A stretch of 64,000 nucleotides of DNA from Fasciola hepatica (Eukaryota; Platyhelminthes; Trematoda; Plagiorchiida; Fasciolidae). Below the pieces are notes generated by a model. The model did not search any database. It was given only the letters and a program-made list of their open reading frames with translations, and was not told the DNA's origin. Below are positions 1 to 11,931 of the stretch, piece by piece; the stretch's first letter is position 1; each line of letters begins with the position of its first letter. A program made the translations under genes and the position numbers. The stretch lies in assembly GCA_948099385.1 (NCBI GenBank), contig CANUEZ040000168.1, forward strand, positions 2,357,501 through 2,421,500, read 5' to 3'.

Positions 1-787
1 AGAAGACGGCCAACAAGGTGCTTTCGCTGTAGGGAAGAAGGGGGAATAGTGTTTTTGCCAAAGAGGAGTATATGAGTATGTGAGGTGATTTAGCCAATAA
101 TCAATAACAATTTTGCAAGTGGGCTCGCGAGGGATAATTTTGGTAGGTATAGATTTAGATCAATTAGTGAAGGGTTTTGTTGATTTTTCGGGGTAATAAA
201 ATAAGGAGGCACGGTGGTGTGTCGCAGCCATTACCAGTGACAAATTAAGGCTTTAGTTTGAATAACTAATACTACTAGGTGGGACAAAAAAGAAAGTCTA
301 ATCGATAGGAAAGGGAGAAAAACAAGACAACTTATTTTATACGTCAAGTCGAATTTGACCTCGACCAGTTTTCAAGCACCACCAATAACTGCACATTCAG
401 TTCGATCCAAGGAAATTCACGGCCAAATCCATATCCGCTGTAATGCGACGATGAAACACCACCTTGACTGCTTATAGTTACGATGTTTAACGTGGGCCTT
501 GTAAAGCAGTTCAGTAAGCTGACTTCCAGCCAAGACACTCGCGATTCGCTGCAGCTGAGAGCAGGAATTTGGTATTGTCGGTCGCTCCAGGAGGAATTGC
601 CAAAACACATTGAACAATACTAGTCGTCCGTTATTTTGGTAATCAGAAAAGGCTGGCTGTCAAAAATGAAGAAAGGGTATCTGCAGCTTTTCTTGAATTG
701 AAAGGAACTACATGTATAACCTCCCGGAGTACCAGGTCGTGGCGTCCGGTGGATCAGAATTCCTCCCACGCGTTGAAGTCACTCGTG
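1..787. other. Unannotated outer arm segment
   Basis: Nothing is recognisable here. An 88-codon minus-strand frame (344-610) and an overlapping shorter one exist, both copied exactly in the right arm. Neither shows a known domain. The mirror segment is 24878-25664. Confidence 0.5.
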
Positions 788-801
788 CCACTCCCAACAG
801 T

Positions 802-871
802 GCCGGGCGCGGTCAGACCCACCGCTATGGCCGGCGCACATCGGGCGTGCAGGCCGTCTGCAAAGATGTGC
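802..871 (+). other. Two abutting hairpins in R module (possible RNA structure)
   Basis: Hairpin 1 has an outer stem GCCGG (802-806)/CCGGC (831-835) and an inner stem GCGGT (809-813)/ACCGC (821-825) with a 7-base loop. Hairpin 2 begins at the very next base: outer stem GCACATC (836-842)/GATGTGC (865-871), inner stem TGCAG (848-852)/CTGCA (858-862) with a 5-base loop. The two outer stems would stack end to end. The inner stems survive in the copy at 53822-53890, and partly in the copy at 59194-59270. A structured RNA end or a protein-binding terminus are both possible; no known ribozyme core was recognised. Confidence 0.4.
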
Positions 872-2210
872 GAGCTCAATTAAACTGGTGGATCACACCT
901 CTTGTGTTCACTTCATGAAGGTTTTCAGGTTAGGTGCCCAGCGCACGGCCAGTCTCATCCACTAGCACCAGCTCCGGATGGCATGCTCTAACTTTTCTCG
1001 GGCTACCGAACCCAATACTGTCAGTTGAAAATTGTATGCTCTTCATTCTTCTTCCGCCACAGTTTGTTCACCTATGGCTCTTATCATCTGTTATCACTTT
1101 CCATTTTTGTCGCTCTGCCACGGTGTGCACACCTACTCGTTCTGTCCTTCCTCCTATCGCCTCTCTTTACATCAATTTTCATTGCATTGAGTCACTATCG
1201 TCCTAACCACTCTTCTCCGCCGACGCTCGCCAATATCTTTTCTCCCACCTGCCGTCATCACCGACTTCTATTCCATATGCACTCGGTATTACCCTCTGCT
1301 CAGAATGCCCGTTGATAGCATTCTTATGCCCCACTGCCTTTTGTTTTGGTAAATCCCTCCCCGTTCTCCCTCCTCATGCCCAACGCCATTGTGCACCAAT
1401 CACGCCCGCAGCCATGACCAATCAGCATATCAGAACGTGCCGCTCCAAACTTTGCTTCTTTTACAGTCGCATTTATTATCTAATCACCACCACCATATTT
1501 TCTTTCCTTGACTCCGTGACACCTCTGTGATTCTTTCCATTAGACAGTCCTGATTAGCATCCACCTGCTTAATCCACCTGTCCCATTGTCTTCCGGCGCA
1601 CAGCTCCCCAGGTCCATTGCCCCAGCTCAGTCGCGCATTCATTTCTTGAGCCATTTGTTCTATTACTGGTTCACTCATCTCGGGGCGTCCTGATTCCCTC
1701 TCCGCCTCCTTCGTGTTTCATCTGCAGTAAAATGATCTGATTGGTCATGTCTTATCTGTGTCTCCTCGGTCATTGCTTTTATCCCTTGACCCGTTTATTG
1801 CTAGCTACGGGCATTTTTCTGTGTGCCTTTCAGTGTGGTCCGCTTTTCCATATTCCACCATTGTACTGACAACGTTATGTCATGATGTTCTTATACAGTT
1901 CCAAATCGTTTGATCTGTCACTACCCGATTCCTCTGGTCCATCACCACATGTCGCACCTGCATTGATCAAATAATTAGACCCATTCTTACCTGTTCTCCT
2001 CGATCCTATCCTTCATCTTCACTCTTCCACGGACTGCTGCTCACCGTCATCATCAGTTTTGTGCTTCTGCACTCCTTTTTTCTCTCTTTTGGGCTGCCAA
2101 GTCTACCTGTCATGAAGATAATCCATCATGATATTCCAAAGTTAATTCTACAACCAATGACTGATAATTACTTTCTTGGACCTCCTTGTTATTGTTCCTG
2201 CTCCTCTCAT

Positions 2211-2237
2211 ATCTATACATATATATATACATATATA
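2211..2237. repeat. TA-rich microsatellite
   Basis: A run of TA/CATA dinucleotides inside the R repeat, copied at about 22593-22619 in the right arm. Confidence 0.85.
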
Positions 2238-2880
2238 AACTTGGGCGTATATGTATATGTGCATGCGCTCTGCATCTTGCAGTTCCACACCGGCCATTTC
2301 TCTTGCCATCATCCCACCGACCGTCATGATATGCATCCATCAATCCTACATCTGTACCTCACATCTACCATATCCAATCCTTTCAAATCGTTTTTGTCAT
2401 CTGATCAACCCTCTACGTCTTGTATTGCTCACTCCCTGTTTTACGATGAGTTTGGTGCTCTGTCCGCCGACAACCCACTGCAGAGTACCAACGCTTCACT
2501 GGTATCGAATCCGCTGCAGTGCACCTCACCTTTTTCTCCATCGTCCCTCGCTATCGCAGTTCCTTATACCGATTTCTAGCCTTTCTCATGTTTATCAGTC
2601 GGCTTTCAGATATATCCAAATGGACCAGTCATATTCTCCATTTGAAAGTTACTTTCAAACTTACCGGGCGTCCATTCAAATCCGCTTTTGAGTTCATTTA
2701 AACTCTACACAATCTCTACGGTGTGCATACATTTATCCCATTTTCGTCCCACTTTATTCCCTCGTATGAGCCTTTTCATCCCATATTTTTATGAGAGTTT
2801 CCACATTTTCATGAATTATATCTGTCCATTCCATCACCTGTATCAACAAGATCATGCACATGGCATGCTTCGGGTGCCTC

Positions 2881-4179
2881 CGAAAAAACCAATATTATAA
2901 GAAGATCCGTGTGAGGTCCACTCTGATGTAGAGAATATAAAGCCTCTCCCTCGGCCAATGTGTTAGTGGCTTCAGGTGAACGCGGACATATGCAAAAAAG
3001 CCAAGAAACTTGATGAGTGTCTGAGAAAACACTGAATTGAAGCTCAACAACTTAAACCCCGTGACTTGACGGCCAATTCCTGTGAAAACATGCACAAATC
3101 GATTTCTGTGACCTTTTTCTGAACAGGAGCAGTGCTATTTTATTGATCCATTCATATTGGGAATGGCCTGAGGCTTTCTTAACACCGATATCAACCACGT
3201 CATTTGTCATCCAGACTCTGAGGAAGAGCTTCAGCCGGGAAGGTATGCTGGAAGAGCTCGTCACCGATAGTGGCCTCTACCTTTAAGAATGCCGGCGAAA
3301 GTTTTGGTTGAACAGTATAAGATGTCAACACTTTCAAACGGCACCTCTCCATCCTTGATCACTCGGTGCTGTGGCAGACCTTCTACGCACAGTAAAGAGC
3401 GCTGCCCATCGGAGACGTTCCTGGAATCCTTTCCGTTACAATATCGAGTTGCAGTGCACTCAGAGCGGAAGAAACTCCGGCCACTTTGTTCAAATGGAGA
3501 GATGCAGGCTGTCACTAAGATGGTTAGACTCCACCAGTGTAACAAACGCCTGAGGCAATTATCTCCGATTAACCAGTGAGGTCATTACAATTTAACTTGT
3601 TCAGTCCGTGGTCGAAATCACGGATCACAAACAAGCAGCCGTAAGCCGAAGCCATCTCAACCAACTTCACTCGCGAGAAGCACCAGGATGCACAGTAGAA
3701 ACAATGATCCAGAAGGATGATCATGCTGCTCCAAATAAATGCGAAACGGTCGGTGAGATGCAACTGCGGACCACTGCCCTAGTTTAAATATCTGCACGTC
3801 CAAATGGCCAAGTCGACGATAAACGTCTGATGGCGGGAGTTTGTAGTGATTAAAATGTGTTCACAAGCGGTCCAGGGTGCTACAGCTTCCTTTCCGGTAT
3901 CCAACTGTTCAAATGAAACCGGGCCGTAACACATGGATCGTGTAGACACAGATAAATTGTTTCGTGGTTGGTTGGCTGGTTACCGGCCAATAGGTGAGTG
4001 CCTCCTCTTGTATGCAAGCGAGTTAGTGTCAACCACAAATAACAGAATACCGTCCTGCAGTTCTTGACTGGTCTTGTGGTTCCCAAGGCTTGCCTAGTCC
4101 GGGTGCATTTTGTCTCGTTAGGCGCGATCGGACAGTTGATTACGATTCTCACTCGGGGCCTAATTACTTTTTTCGGGGT
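2881..4179. other. Unannotated left-arm segment
   Basis: Several frames of 60-96 codons occur on both strands (for example 3261-3545 minus and 3289-3579 plus, which are antisense to each other). None shows a domain I recognise. The mirror segment is about 20651-21949. Confidence 0.5.
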
Positions 4180-4902
4180 ATGCCGTACCTCATTCCAGCG
4201 TGCTTCGACTTAGCCTGCGCTGAGAGCAGCTTGCCTGGAGCCAAGTGATGAGTTCGGCTGAGAGCTGGAGTTGGTTTGCTGGTGCTATGGTGGGCAATAT
4301 CAACAGTGGCCGAGGACATGGCGTCGGGTTGTCCCAGCTTTGCTGGGTAAGCTGAAAGAAGTTCTGCGTAGAGTTATTCAGCCAGAGGCTGGGTGTTCAG
4401 GGACGTGATGTTATTCAGGGAGGTATACAAACCGGCCACCGTCGACACCTCGGTGGACACCTTGACGGCAACATGCATCAACCAGTAAGTCGTAGATGTC
4501 GAGAAAATCGATACCCAGTATAAGGTAGGAGACATATCCTACTGTGAACACCAAGTGGAAGGCGCGACGTTGGCCTGAGTTAGGCGTAGGAGACTTGCTG
4601 CCTCAAGTAGAAATGAGGGCACCGTCGGTGGCACGTATTTGTTGGATTGGTGGGATAGATGCATAACCTGCTCCTTTTGGAATGACACTAACTGCTGCAC
4701 CAGTGTCAGCTAGGAATAGGTAATTGGAAACCAAATCTTGGGCATGCGGCGGACTACTGTTATTATGGCAGCCGACCGCGTTAGTCGTCAGAACGCGTGG
4801 GGATATCAGTTTCCCTGTTTGGTACCTGGGAAGGTGCAGCCAGCTTCGTAGTACCTGGCCTTCTCTCTGAACAGTTTGTGATATCGATGGTACCCTTAGC
4901 AA
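4180..4902 (-). pseudogene. Ty3/Gypsy protease relic (retropepsin, left arm)
   Basis: Reading the minus strand from 4902, the frame contains FLADTGAAVSVIP, the active-site block of an aspartic retropepsin (DTG codons at 4699-4707), followed by a second block, QIRATDGALIST. This matches the order in the intact Gypsy pol of this window ([10 protein letters not shown], then [11 protein letters not shown]). A stop ends the frame at 4603, but protease-like sequence (YLILGIDFL) continues past it. Near 4200-4250 the linker that precedes RT can still be read (HHLAPGKLLSAQAKSKHAG). No RT follows, so the element was cut there. Frame breaks and lost domains make it a dead fragment. Confidence 0.8.
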
Positions 4903-6118
4903 GATGGACTAAAAGGGCGATCTAGGGAAGGGCTTCTGAGGCGTTCACATCGGTAAGGGTTGTAATAAGGTTTCTGTTCTCCGCAGTGAGGACGACCATA
5001 AGTGGAAAGACGTCTAAATCCTGCTCGAAAGCAGATATCAGGATGTCTTCGGAGTGTGTTCTTACAGTAGAAGCTGTGATCTGAGGGCTACTCAATTTTT
5101 TTACGGCAGCATTCCGCGGGTTGTATCATTCCATAATGTCGTCCGTTAGTTTTCCCGCTTCTGTGAAACCCTGAGTAGTGCTCGAATGCTGATTCAGCTC
5201 GGTTCAGTTCAGTTTGCTCGAGACTCTGTGTGAATGAACGTTATCGTATGTTCAGGTATTGTTGTTGTCGGTACTTTTCCGTAGCTCTCACCACTACTGT
5301 TCGAAAAGGCGGCAATTACCAACCTATCCAGGTATATAAACTGACAGAGTTTTCAAAACCCTGTCAATTCAGGGTTAAGTGTAGCATTGCTAGCCAAAAC
5401 GACCGTTTTAAGGACGCTTTCCTGAACGGTCACGAGATCCGAGGGTCACAAGCGCACCACCACTGCATCAGAAAATGATGACCGCTGCACCAGAAACAGT
5501 TTTCAAACTATTTTTCGTAAGGTTGCCATGTCAGGTGTTGCGTGTTTTAGCAGTCAGAAGGCCTTTTACTACCCAACTCCCTTGGGTAAGCTGCTTCAGC
5601 CTTGACCACTCAGACGACAAGACACTAGAAATTACCAATTCTTTGATGGCTGCCCAGGAAAAGTCACTGAAAGAGACACTGGGTATTCAGGCAGCAGCCT
5701 CATGGGGAAGACGGCCAATAGTCCACGGGTAGGGAATACGCTTGCATGTGATCCTGTGTCTTGACCTCGGCTTTAAGCGTGCAAAACCGGATTTGAAGGC
5801 TATGGATGTAGAACCAAGGGACAAATAGGAAGATTGTCAAAACCGACGGTTCTGGGTCAGTCTAGCGTCCGTTGATTTCCACAAACGTATACTTGATGTG
5901 AAAGAATGTGCTAAGGTAAATCGGGCGAAACTTAGACGTCACCTGTGCCAAAGATATGTGAAAAATATAAAGGATTATTTTGAAGTTATTAGAGAATCAA
6001 GTTTGTGTAACAGAAAACTACATATATAAAAGAATAAACAAGATTCAAGGACTTACAATGATCTGGGGAGAAATAAATTAGTTATCTGGCCAGCTAGTCA
6101 GGGACTCTTGCAGGTTTA
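4903..6118. other. Unannotated left-arm segment
   Basis: Two plus-strand frames, 5230-5478 (82 codons) and 5475-5732 (85 codons), overlap by four bases. Neither resembles a family I know. The mirror segment is about 18712-19927. Confidence 0.45.
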
Positions 6119-6313
6119 GTCAGGGCCCGCTCCCGCATAGAGCCTGCAGCTCTTGGTTCCCTGTTTGTACCACGTTAACAGTTTCACCAGGCAGTGTACA
6201 GGGAGAAGAAATCGAAAATCTGGAACTGGATAAAGCTTGTGTTGGGGAGAAGTAAGAGCGGTCCAACAGTGCACACAGGCGGCACCACGAAATTTAGTAA
6301 TCGTTCAGGTAAA
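6119..6313 (-). repeat. Dispersed ~195-base repeat (left arm)
   Basis: On the minus strand this segment resembles 60600-60787. Shared stretches include 'ttac.aaattt.gt.gtgccgcc' and 'ctttatcc.gttcc', in the same order and spacing. It has no coding signal I can name and may be the end of a retroelement. The mirror copy is 18517-18711. Confidence 0.55.
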
Positions 6314-8111
6314 AGTTTTGTTGGTGTAAGCAAGTGTCTATCACCCCCGTAGAATTGTAAAATAAATTGAGACAGACCACAGCTTGAAAGGTGTTCCAGC
6401 TAGTGGATGTGATTTACTTATTATTAGAAATCTGTCACCAAGATTTCTGACTTTGGGGGCTTGGCCATGACACCAGCATCCACTTACAACGAATCGTCCA
6501 GTCTTTAGACGTGGCTGAGAAGAATTCATGGTTTTAGTATTTTTCCTCCTGAACTACTGGTGCCACGATGCACAGCATAATCATAGTGTAGATGCATATT
6601 CTTTGATGAATGGCTGAGCCGCCTTAGTTGGTCAGAGGGTAAGCACAACTTTAGGGGGATTCCTTCTACAAAGTTCATTGCAACCATGATGACCGGTAAA
6701 TAGTTGTCGATGCGGTAATGTTTTAACATCATGGAGCGGCCCGAAAAGTGATGAAGAAGGGGTTTAGTTAGATAAACCAACAAAGATAACTTTGGGGGGA
6801 AGGTGAGTTCACGTTAATTTTTCTCTACCTTACGTACCATTACTGGTTTTTAGAGTGTTCACTGATCCAGCGGATGTTGAGCAGCGTGGTCATAAAGTCT
6901 TTGACCGTAGAGGTACTTTCGTCTCCTAACAACTGCGTAACCCACTGATTAACCCTCTTCATCATATGTAGCCACGAGGACGGTGTTACCGAAAAAGAGC
7001 ATGTTCGCCATTTCCCTTTTCTCCATAAAAATACTTTGGTCTTTGCAAAATATGTCAACTTACAGGTCGAAGGGAAGCCGGAAAGCTGTCGGAAAGCTGA
7101 CAGAGGTAAGGGTATGGCCGGAGCTTTGCGATGGAAATCTAGATTAGATATCTCCACTCTTGGGCGCAGGTGGAAAATTGAGGTATCTGGAGTAAAAATG
7201 TGAACCCATTTTTGGTTTCCCCATCCGCGGGTTCGTGTCTAGGCCGGAAGTTGGTGCCTGCTTCCTTCGCAGTCCGCTTTGAGATATATGTATTCTCAAA
7301 GTAAGATATTCCCCTACTGAGGCTTTTTACAGAGACTTGTTTGACTCACTTGGTATTTGCCACAGCTCTCTCTTCCCCATGACTATACACGTACGCACAT
7401 GACGCTCGAAAATGCCAAGGGTGAACTCTCTTCCCCACATCTGGCAGTGGTCATCATGCCGTTTACTTTGCCACTGAAAGTGCTGCCGACCTGGGCAGTC
7501 AGAGCGGAAGATGATAAGTAGCAAACGTGCAGAGGGATTGCAAGTCCTGCCGCTTTCATCTGTTGACTGCAACCTTAGGTGCTTTCTGACACCCGCACAA
7601 ATCAGTATCTCTCCGCCTGATGAACCGTTTGTGGAGGGAGTGACAAGTTTCTTACCAATCGGATAAGAAAAGAAGAAAGAAGGAGTGAGAATTTATCTCA
7701 GAAAGTAAAGTGGTCGAAAATGAAACGGAGTGGTATCCAAGGCCACTAGCCCCAGACTTTATTGGATTCTGGAGGGGCCTGGATCACTGTGAATAAGATC
7801 GGGCTTCGTTGTAGTCCGGGTATGGTCACTGGTTAGCAGCACCTTTCAGGAGTTCTTAACTCTGGTAGGTAAATGACCCCAGGCTGTAATATGTTAAAGA
7901 CCATGATGGACTGTATGGCGAAACGATAACGGTGAATGGAATAGCAGAAGATGGTAGAGCACTTCCTGTTCTAGAGCCAAAAGAAACTAAGCCTATTTGC
8001 ATGAATGAGAGGAGTGTTAGTACTAACGACGAAAGGGCAGAAGTAAAGGAAAGTAAATGGTGAGACCAAGGCCAGCCCTAAGGTATTGTGGAAAATTTTA
8101 TGGGATCAATA
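6314..8111. other. Unannotated left-arm segment
   Basis: Minus-strand frames at 6341-6529, 6526-6783, 6840-7157 and 7327-7572 follow one another on one strand, which suggests a decayed coding strand. I cannot assign any of them to a family. The mirror segment is about 16719-18516. Confidence 0.4.
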
Positions 8112-9300
8112 AAACTGAATTGAATTGAATTGTATATTTCTTGACCATGGTCAATACACATGCACAAAGCATGATCAGCGAATACAGCAGCACATGTCAA
8201 TGTAAAGTATTCACAATTTTCAAATTTATGAATCACACAGCAACCGAAATACACCAGTAAAGTCATGTAGTGTTTGAGTGAACCTTAGTGGTAGTGATCA
8301 AAGCGGGATTTGCAAATCCGGTTCGAATTCGGTGAGGGTGGTGTCGATAGCTGGACGAACGTAGGACTGCTTGTATAAGCGATAATTGGACGGCCACTAA
8401 CGAGTAACCGGGCGGAAGAGATGCCAAAAACAAGACTAAATGTAAAGTACGCATGGGGCTATCAACGTGCAGTCAGAGATACCAGCGAAATACGGAACAC
8501 TGATCCAGCATTGGGTAACTAATTCTGGAGAAAGCATGTGAAGTAAATTCAAGTGAGTCAGAGGTGATAATAAAACGGACCTTCTGTGCAGGTGATTTCA
8601 ACGTCATATGGAAATTCACATGAAGTCGAAAAGCTTCACAAGGATTTGAGTGAACTTTTAAAGAGCACGAATGGTGTACAGACGCGTAACGGACTTTCAA
8701 AGAAGAGCCGTCAAAGAAGCGGATTGGTGGAGACAAACGCTACTGGTGCGGCTAGGCAGAAGTTGAAAGAGTGTAAAGAAAAAGGAAAAAAACATTTTGT
8801 GTGATAAAAATTATTAGCCAAATTCTGGTTGGCTGCAGATGGTAGGCACTCTGTTTCATAAGGACCTAGGTTACAGGTGATGGCAGGTAGACTGTTGCGG
8901 GTAACAGGTAAGAAGAGGCCGGTTTGATGAAGTGGACAGCGGCGAGGGCTGGGTTTTGTACTGCAACGCGGAAAGAATTGAACTGTTGGAGTGGATTATT
9001 GGGAATAGACGTTGAGCGAATGTGGGTTGATGGTTGGTGTCAGGAATCACCTCTGCGATCCGGTGAGACTTTCATGAGGCTTTGTTACTCCGTGTACGGT
9101 GCTCCATATAACGTCAGCAGGCGAGAGTATGGGTTTAAGCCATCGATCAAATCCTCTAATCTTTACCGTGATCCGGGATAAAAGTCGAGTTGGCCGATGG
9201 CTACTCAAGTAACCAATGCGATCTGAAAGAGGTCAGGAGTGCGGCAGTCTGGAGAGTGTTCCAGCTGTTGGTTATGATTATCGTCTTAATGAAAGCCAGA
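8112..9300 (-). repeat. Repeat family E / 3' region of non-LTR element D (left arm)
   Basis: On the minus strand this follows the decayed RT at 9604-10532 and ends in a short tandem tail, (CAATT)n, at 8116-8132. A diverged copy lies in the same orientation at 28594-29760. Shared blocks include the sequence around 'gaccatggtc' next to the tail and 'cagtctgg...gttccagctgt.ggttatgat' at the far end. I read it as the 3' untranslated part of a CR1-like element with a microsatellite tail. The mirror copy is 15530-16718. Confidence 0.65.
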
Positions 9301-9603
9301 AAATGAACATCTCACCTGAACACGAGGAAGGCGCAAGAAAAGCAGGATGGGGCGATTGTGTTCTAGCCTGAGACAGAGGAGTTAAGTGAAGGGGGCACCT
9401 ATCACTAAAGGACGGAACGGTTTTTTTAATATATGTATACTGAAGGTTTTAAGGATCTTTGGTTGGCCAGGTCTACGGTTCTAAAATTTGATGCCTTCTC
9501 CAAAGGGCTGGTCCTCAGCGGGGCCAAATGGAGTCAATACCAACGGGTTTCTGGCAGTGGGTTATGGTTACAGGGCTGTGGTGAAATGAGCTGTAGGTCG
9601 TGA

Positions 9604-10532
9604 TTAGAGCATGACTAGCGGAAGCTTATTCCATAGTTTGGAAGATTAATAAGGAAGAAATTGGTTCCCATCGCCAACAGTATGTCTGAGGTTTCTGTGA
9701 CGTGGAGTATAAAGCGTAGGCAGGAAGACCCCCCCAGCCAGTAGATGAAAATGCGCCATGGCGACCAAGCCAACGCCAGAAACAGATCGAGCCTTATATG
9801 TTCTTGCCGTTTGGGGTCCACTGGTAAATTGACGAAACTCTCCTCATAAGACAGGAGTTAGATACTCCATGAGCTGTTTGGTAAGGGAAAGGCGTACGTC
9901 CTCAATGGAATTGCAGTCAGGTTTAGGCTTGCTAGAACACATGAGGAGACTGTGTTCTAAATGAGGTCGGACATGGAAAACGTGTGTGAGTTCGCTTTCC
10001 TGTGACCTCAGAGGACAGGAAGCGAAACACATATTCCGCCTGGCTCTCGCCGTTTGACGGGCTACTTTTCAAAAATTGGAAGGGCCAAGAATAACGGATC
10101 CCAACTCACCTCACTGCAGAGTCTGGAAAATGGGTAATCGGTTCAGCTATGAGTTTGTGGGAGGGATTCACGTTCCGAAGATTGGGTAGCAGATCTATGA
10201 ATCTAAGGATTTCTGCCTGAGTTCTCCCAGAGGCATTATATCACTGTATATTTGAAGCGCCATAGTGTTGAGGTCCTGATGGAGAAACTTATAGACAATC
10301 TTAACTTAGCAGGCTAGGGGGAATGGGATACCAGGGAGCAGAACCAAATACGTATCACTAATGTAAACTTGAAAAGGCGAGGGATGAGTACACACTCTTG
10401 AATTGCCCCCCGGGTAACGGGAACAGGTTGTGAGAAACGTCCGTCAATGGCAACCGCTAATGATCAATCCTAGAGGCGTGGCATTAGCCGCGATAAGAGG
10501 GAGCCGTAGAAGCCTTGAGCCCTGAGTTCGTT
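9604..10532 (-). pseudogene. Non-LTR reverse transcriptase relic D (left arm)
   Basis: Mirror of 14297-15226, where the reading is described in full. On the minus strand, the palm block VTRGAIQECVLIPRLF, the motif HVRPHLEHSLL and the C-terminal WNKLP block appear in the order of a CR1/Jockey-type RT. Stops and frame changes separate them. A 7-C run near 9730 differs by one base from the 8-G mirror run and shifts the frame between the arms. Confidence 0.8.
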
Positions 10533-11784
10533 TGGTAACAGGGGCAGCGGGACGCGAGTGAGCTAACAACATGCTCAACAATTCCTCTCCAGGTCAATCA
10601 CCGGGGGCGATGACACTTGTCCCCATAAAGCACTTGGAACTCGTTAAATATTCGGCAGGCAGAACCAAACCCTGCACACGTCACTAACCCGCGGCTTAAT
10701 ATAATTACTAACTCGCCATCCGCCTAACTTTGCGCTTCGGCAGCTCCCAAGTCGCTCGTCGATCACCAACCCCTCCCCCACTCCAACTTTAATCATGTAC
10801 CCAAGCCCTGTGCCACTACGTGCTGTACGCACACATTAGAATGGGTTGCAAAGCAACAGAACTCTTTGGAGAAGTTGGAAAAGTTTAAGTGTGGGCCTAG
10901 CTTTACTTTTTTCGCTTGACAGCCGAAAACTTCCTTTTGGCAGATGGCCGTCAACTAACATTCTTCTGTATAAAGCTATTCGATTATTGCTCCTGTGCAT
11001 CCATGTATGAGCCGTATATACCTCCCCACGGTGTCACTTCAGCCTGTCCCAGATTTCACCATGTTAGCCGTTTTCGCTCGTCTTAGGTCTGCCGCGACCT
11101 GATTTTGACGGGTTTCGAATGTGCAAATTCAAGAACACAAATAACAGTGAATAAAAGTAACCGGTCATCACTTAGCTCTAGGTCGTTTTTGTGTTGCTCG
11201 ACTCCACAGGGCGGCTCGCTGTTTGCCTGCTTGCTGTAAGGACTTCTGGCTTCCGCCAACTGAAGAACACTCTTTTGACAGGGTTGCTTGTGGATGGATG
11301 AACCTCGGGCTCCCCTGGCTAGTATCGTGTCCGGTGTCACCTCGTTACTTATTGGTGGTCGAGACTGTTTCAATACAAACCCTCCCTCACCTATCCCACG
11401 CATGTTTGCCGTATGTTGGCAACATTCGCGAATTTCGGCTTGTCCCCCTTTCCCTGGTCCATTCTCAGGATCTACTTAGTGCCTGACGTCCGAAGTCCTG
11501 AAGACCGATATAAACGGAGGCCCTAGAAGGTCAAAGTATTTGGCCCAAGTCCACAGTAGAATCTTAATTCCATCCGACTTCTAGGAGATGGCCTCCTTAG
11601 TGACAATCAGCTCTCACCATTTGTTTAATACAAGTCCTTTTTGAACTGAACCCATGCTGCAGATCACGGTGGCCTTTTGACCGTTGCTCTTGCGAGCCAC
11701 ACTCGCACCCTCACTATGTAGGCTTAACAGTTCCTCTCCATTTGCCTAGTTTTTCATATCATAAGTCGTGGGAGGTGAGGTTCT
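10533..11784. other. Unannotated inner left-arm segment
   Basis: A 106-codon minus-strand frame (11083-11403) and antisense frames on the plus strand occupy part of it. None is recognisable. It may be the decayed 5' side of element D. The mirror segment is 13045-14296. Confidence 0.4.
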
Positions 11785-11931
11785 TGAAATAATGGTATAT
11801 TGCTCTACTGAGTCCAAAACAGACCAGCAATGTGTGACTACGGAGTACGCCGTTACACAGCAATATTAGGCGTTCACAAGATACAAAGGTGGGATTTGCA
11901 CATTTCAGTAGCAGCACAATAGAGCTCGGAG

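Larger units (their letters stand above)
788..2880 (+). repeat. Dispersed repeat family R, left-arm copy
   Basis: A long non-coding repeat that is pyrimidine-rich on this strand. The first ~200 bases are GC-rich and recur at 24680-24877 (mirror), 53718-53915 and 59090-59286. Part of that block recurs at 43083-43210 and 47403-47530. The stretch to about 1960 aligns with 52785-53915 in inverted orientation. The far end (about 2640-2880: 'ccgggcg', 'gtgtgcatac', 'gatcatgcacatggcatgcttcggg') recurs in diverged form at 49430-49600 and 51370-51545. The many short frames show no conserved protein. It could be a non-autonomous retroelement or the untranslated end of a larger one; its true ends are not defined here. 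Confidence 0.7.
1..11784. repeat. Left arm of giant inverted repeat
   Basis: This whole segment recurs as the reverse complement at 13045-25664. Mirrored positions add up to 25665 in the outermost 1.37 kb, 25668 from about 1.37 to 1.96 kb, 24830 from about 2.0 to 9.73 kb and 24829 from 9.74 kb to the inner edge. Each step marks one indel. The inner edge is sharp at the shared octamer ending at 11784. The match still holds at base 1, so the outer edge lies at or beyond the window start. Every feature in this arm has a mirror partner. Either a genomic palindrome or an assembly fold-back could give this picture. Confidence 0.97.

Noticed and set aside
1484..1678. Possible small protein (64 codons, ending KIWWW) repeated in both arms and near 53.0-53.2 kb
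   Set aside because: The third copy differs by indels that are not multiples of three, so the frame is not conserved. The similarity is that of the repeat DNA.
2061..2700. Long pyrimidine-rich frames (172 and 146 codons) as genes
   Set aside because: They are overlapping frames of a low-complexity repeat, lack domains and recur only as repeat copies.
5690..5730. Similarity between 'gaagacggccaa' here and the window start as a repeat end
   Set aside because: The shared stretch is too short to separate from chance.
8285..8335. Box A/box B-like motifs (TAGTGGTAG, GGTTCGAATTC) suggesting a tRNA-derived SINE in repeat E
   Set aside because: The 28.8-kb copy keeps only part of box B, and the motif lies antisense to the element. 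I could not fold a tRNA.
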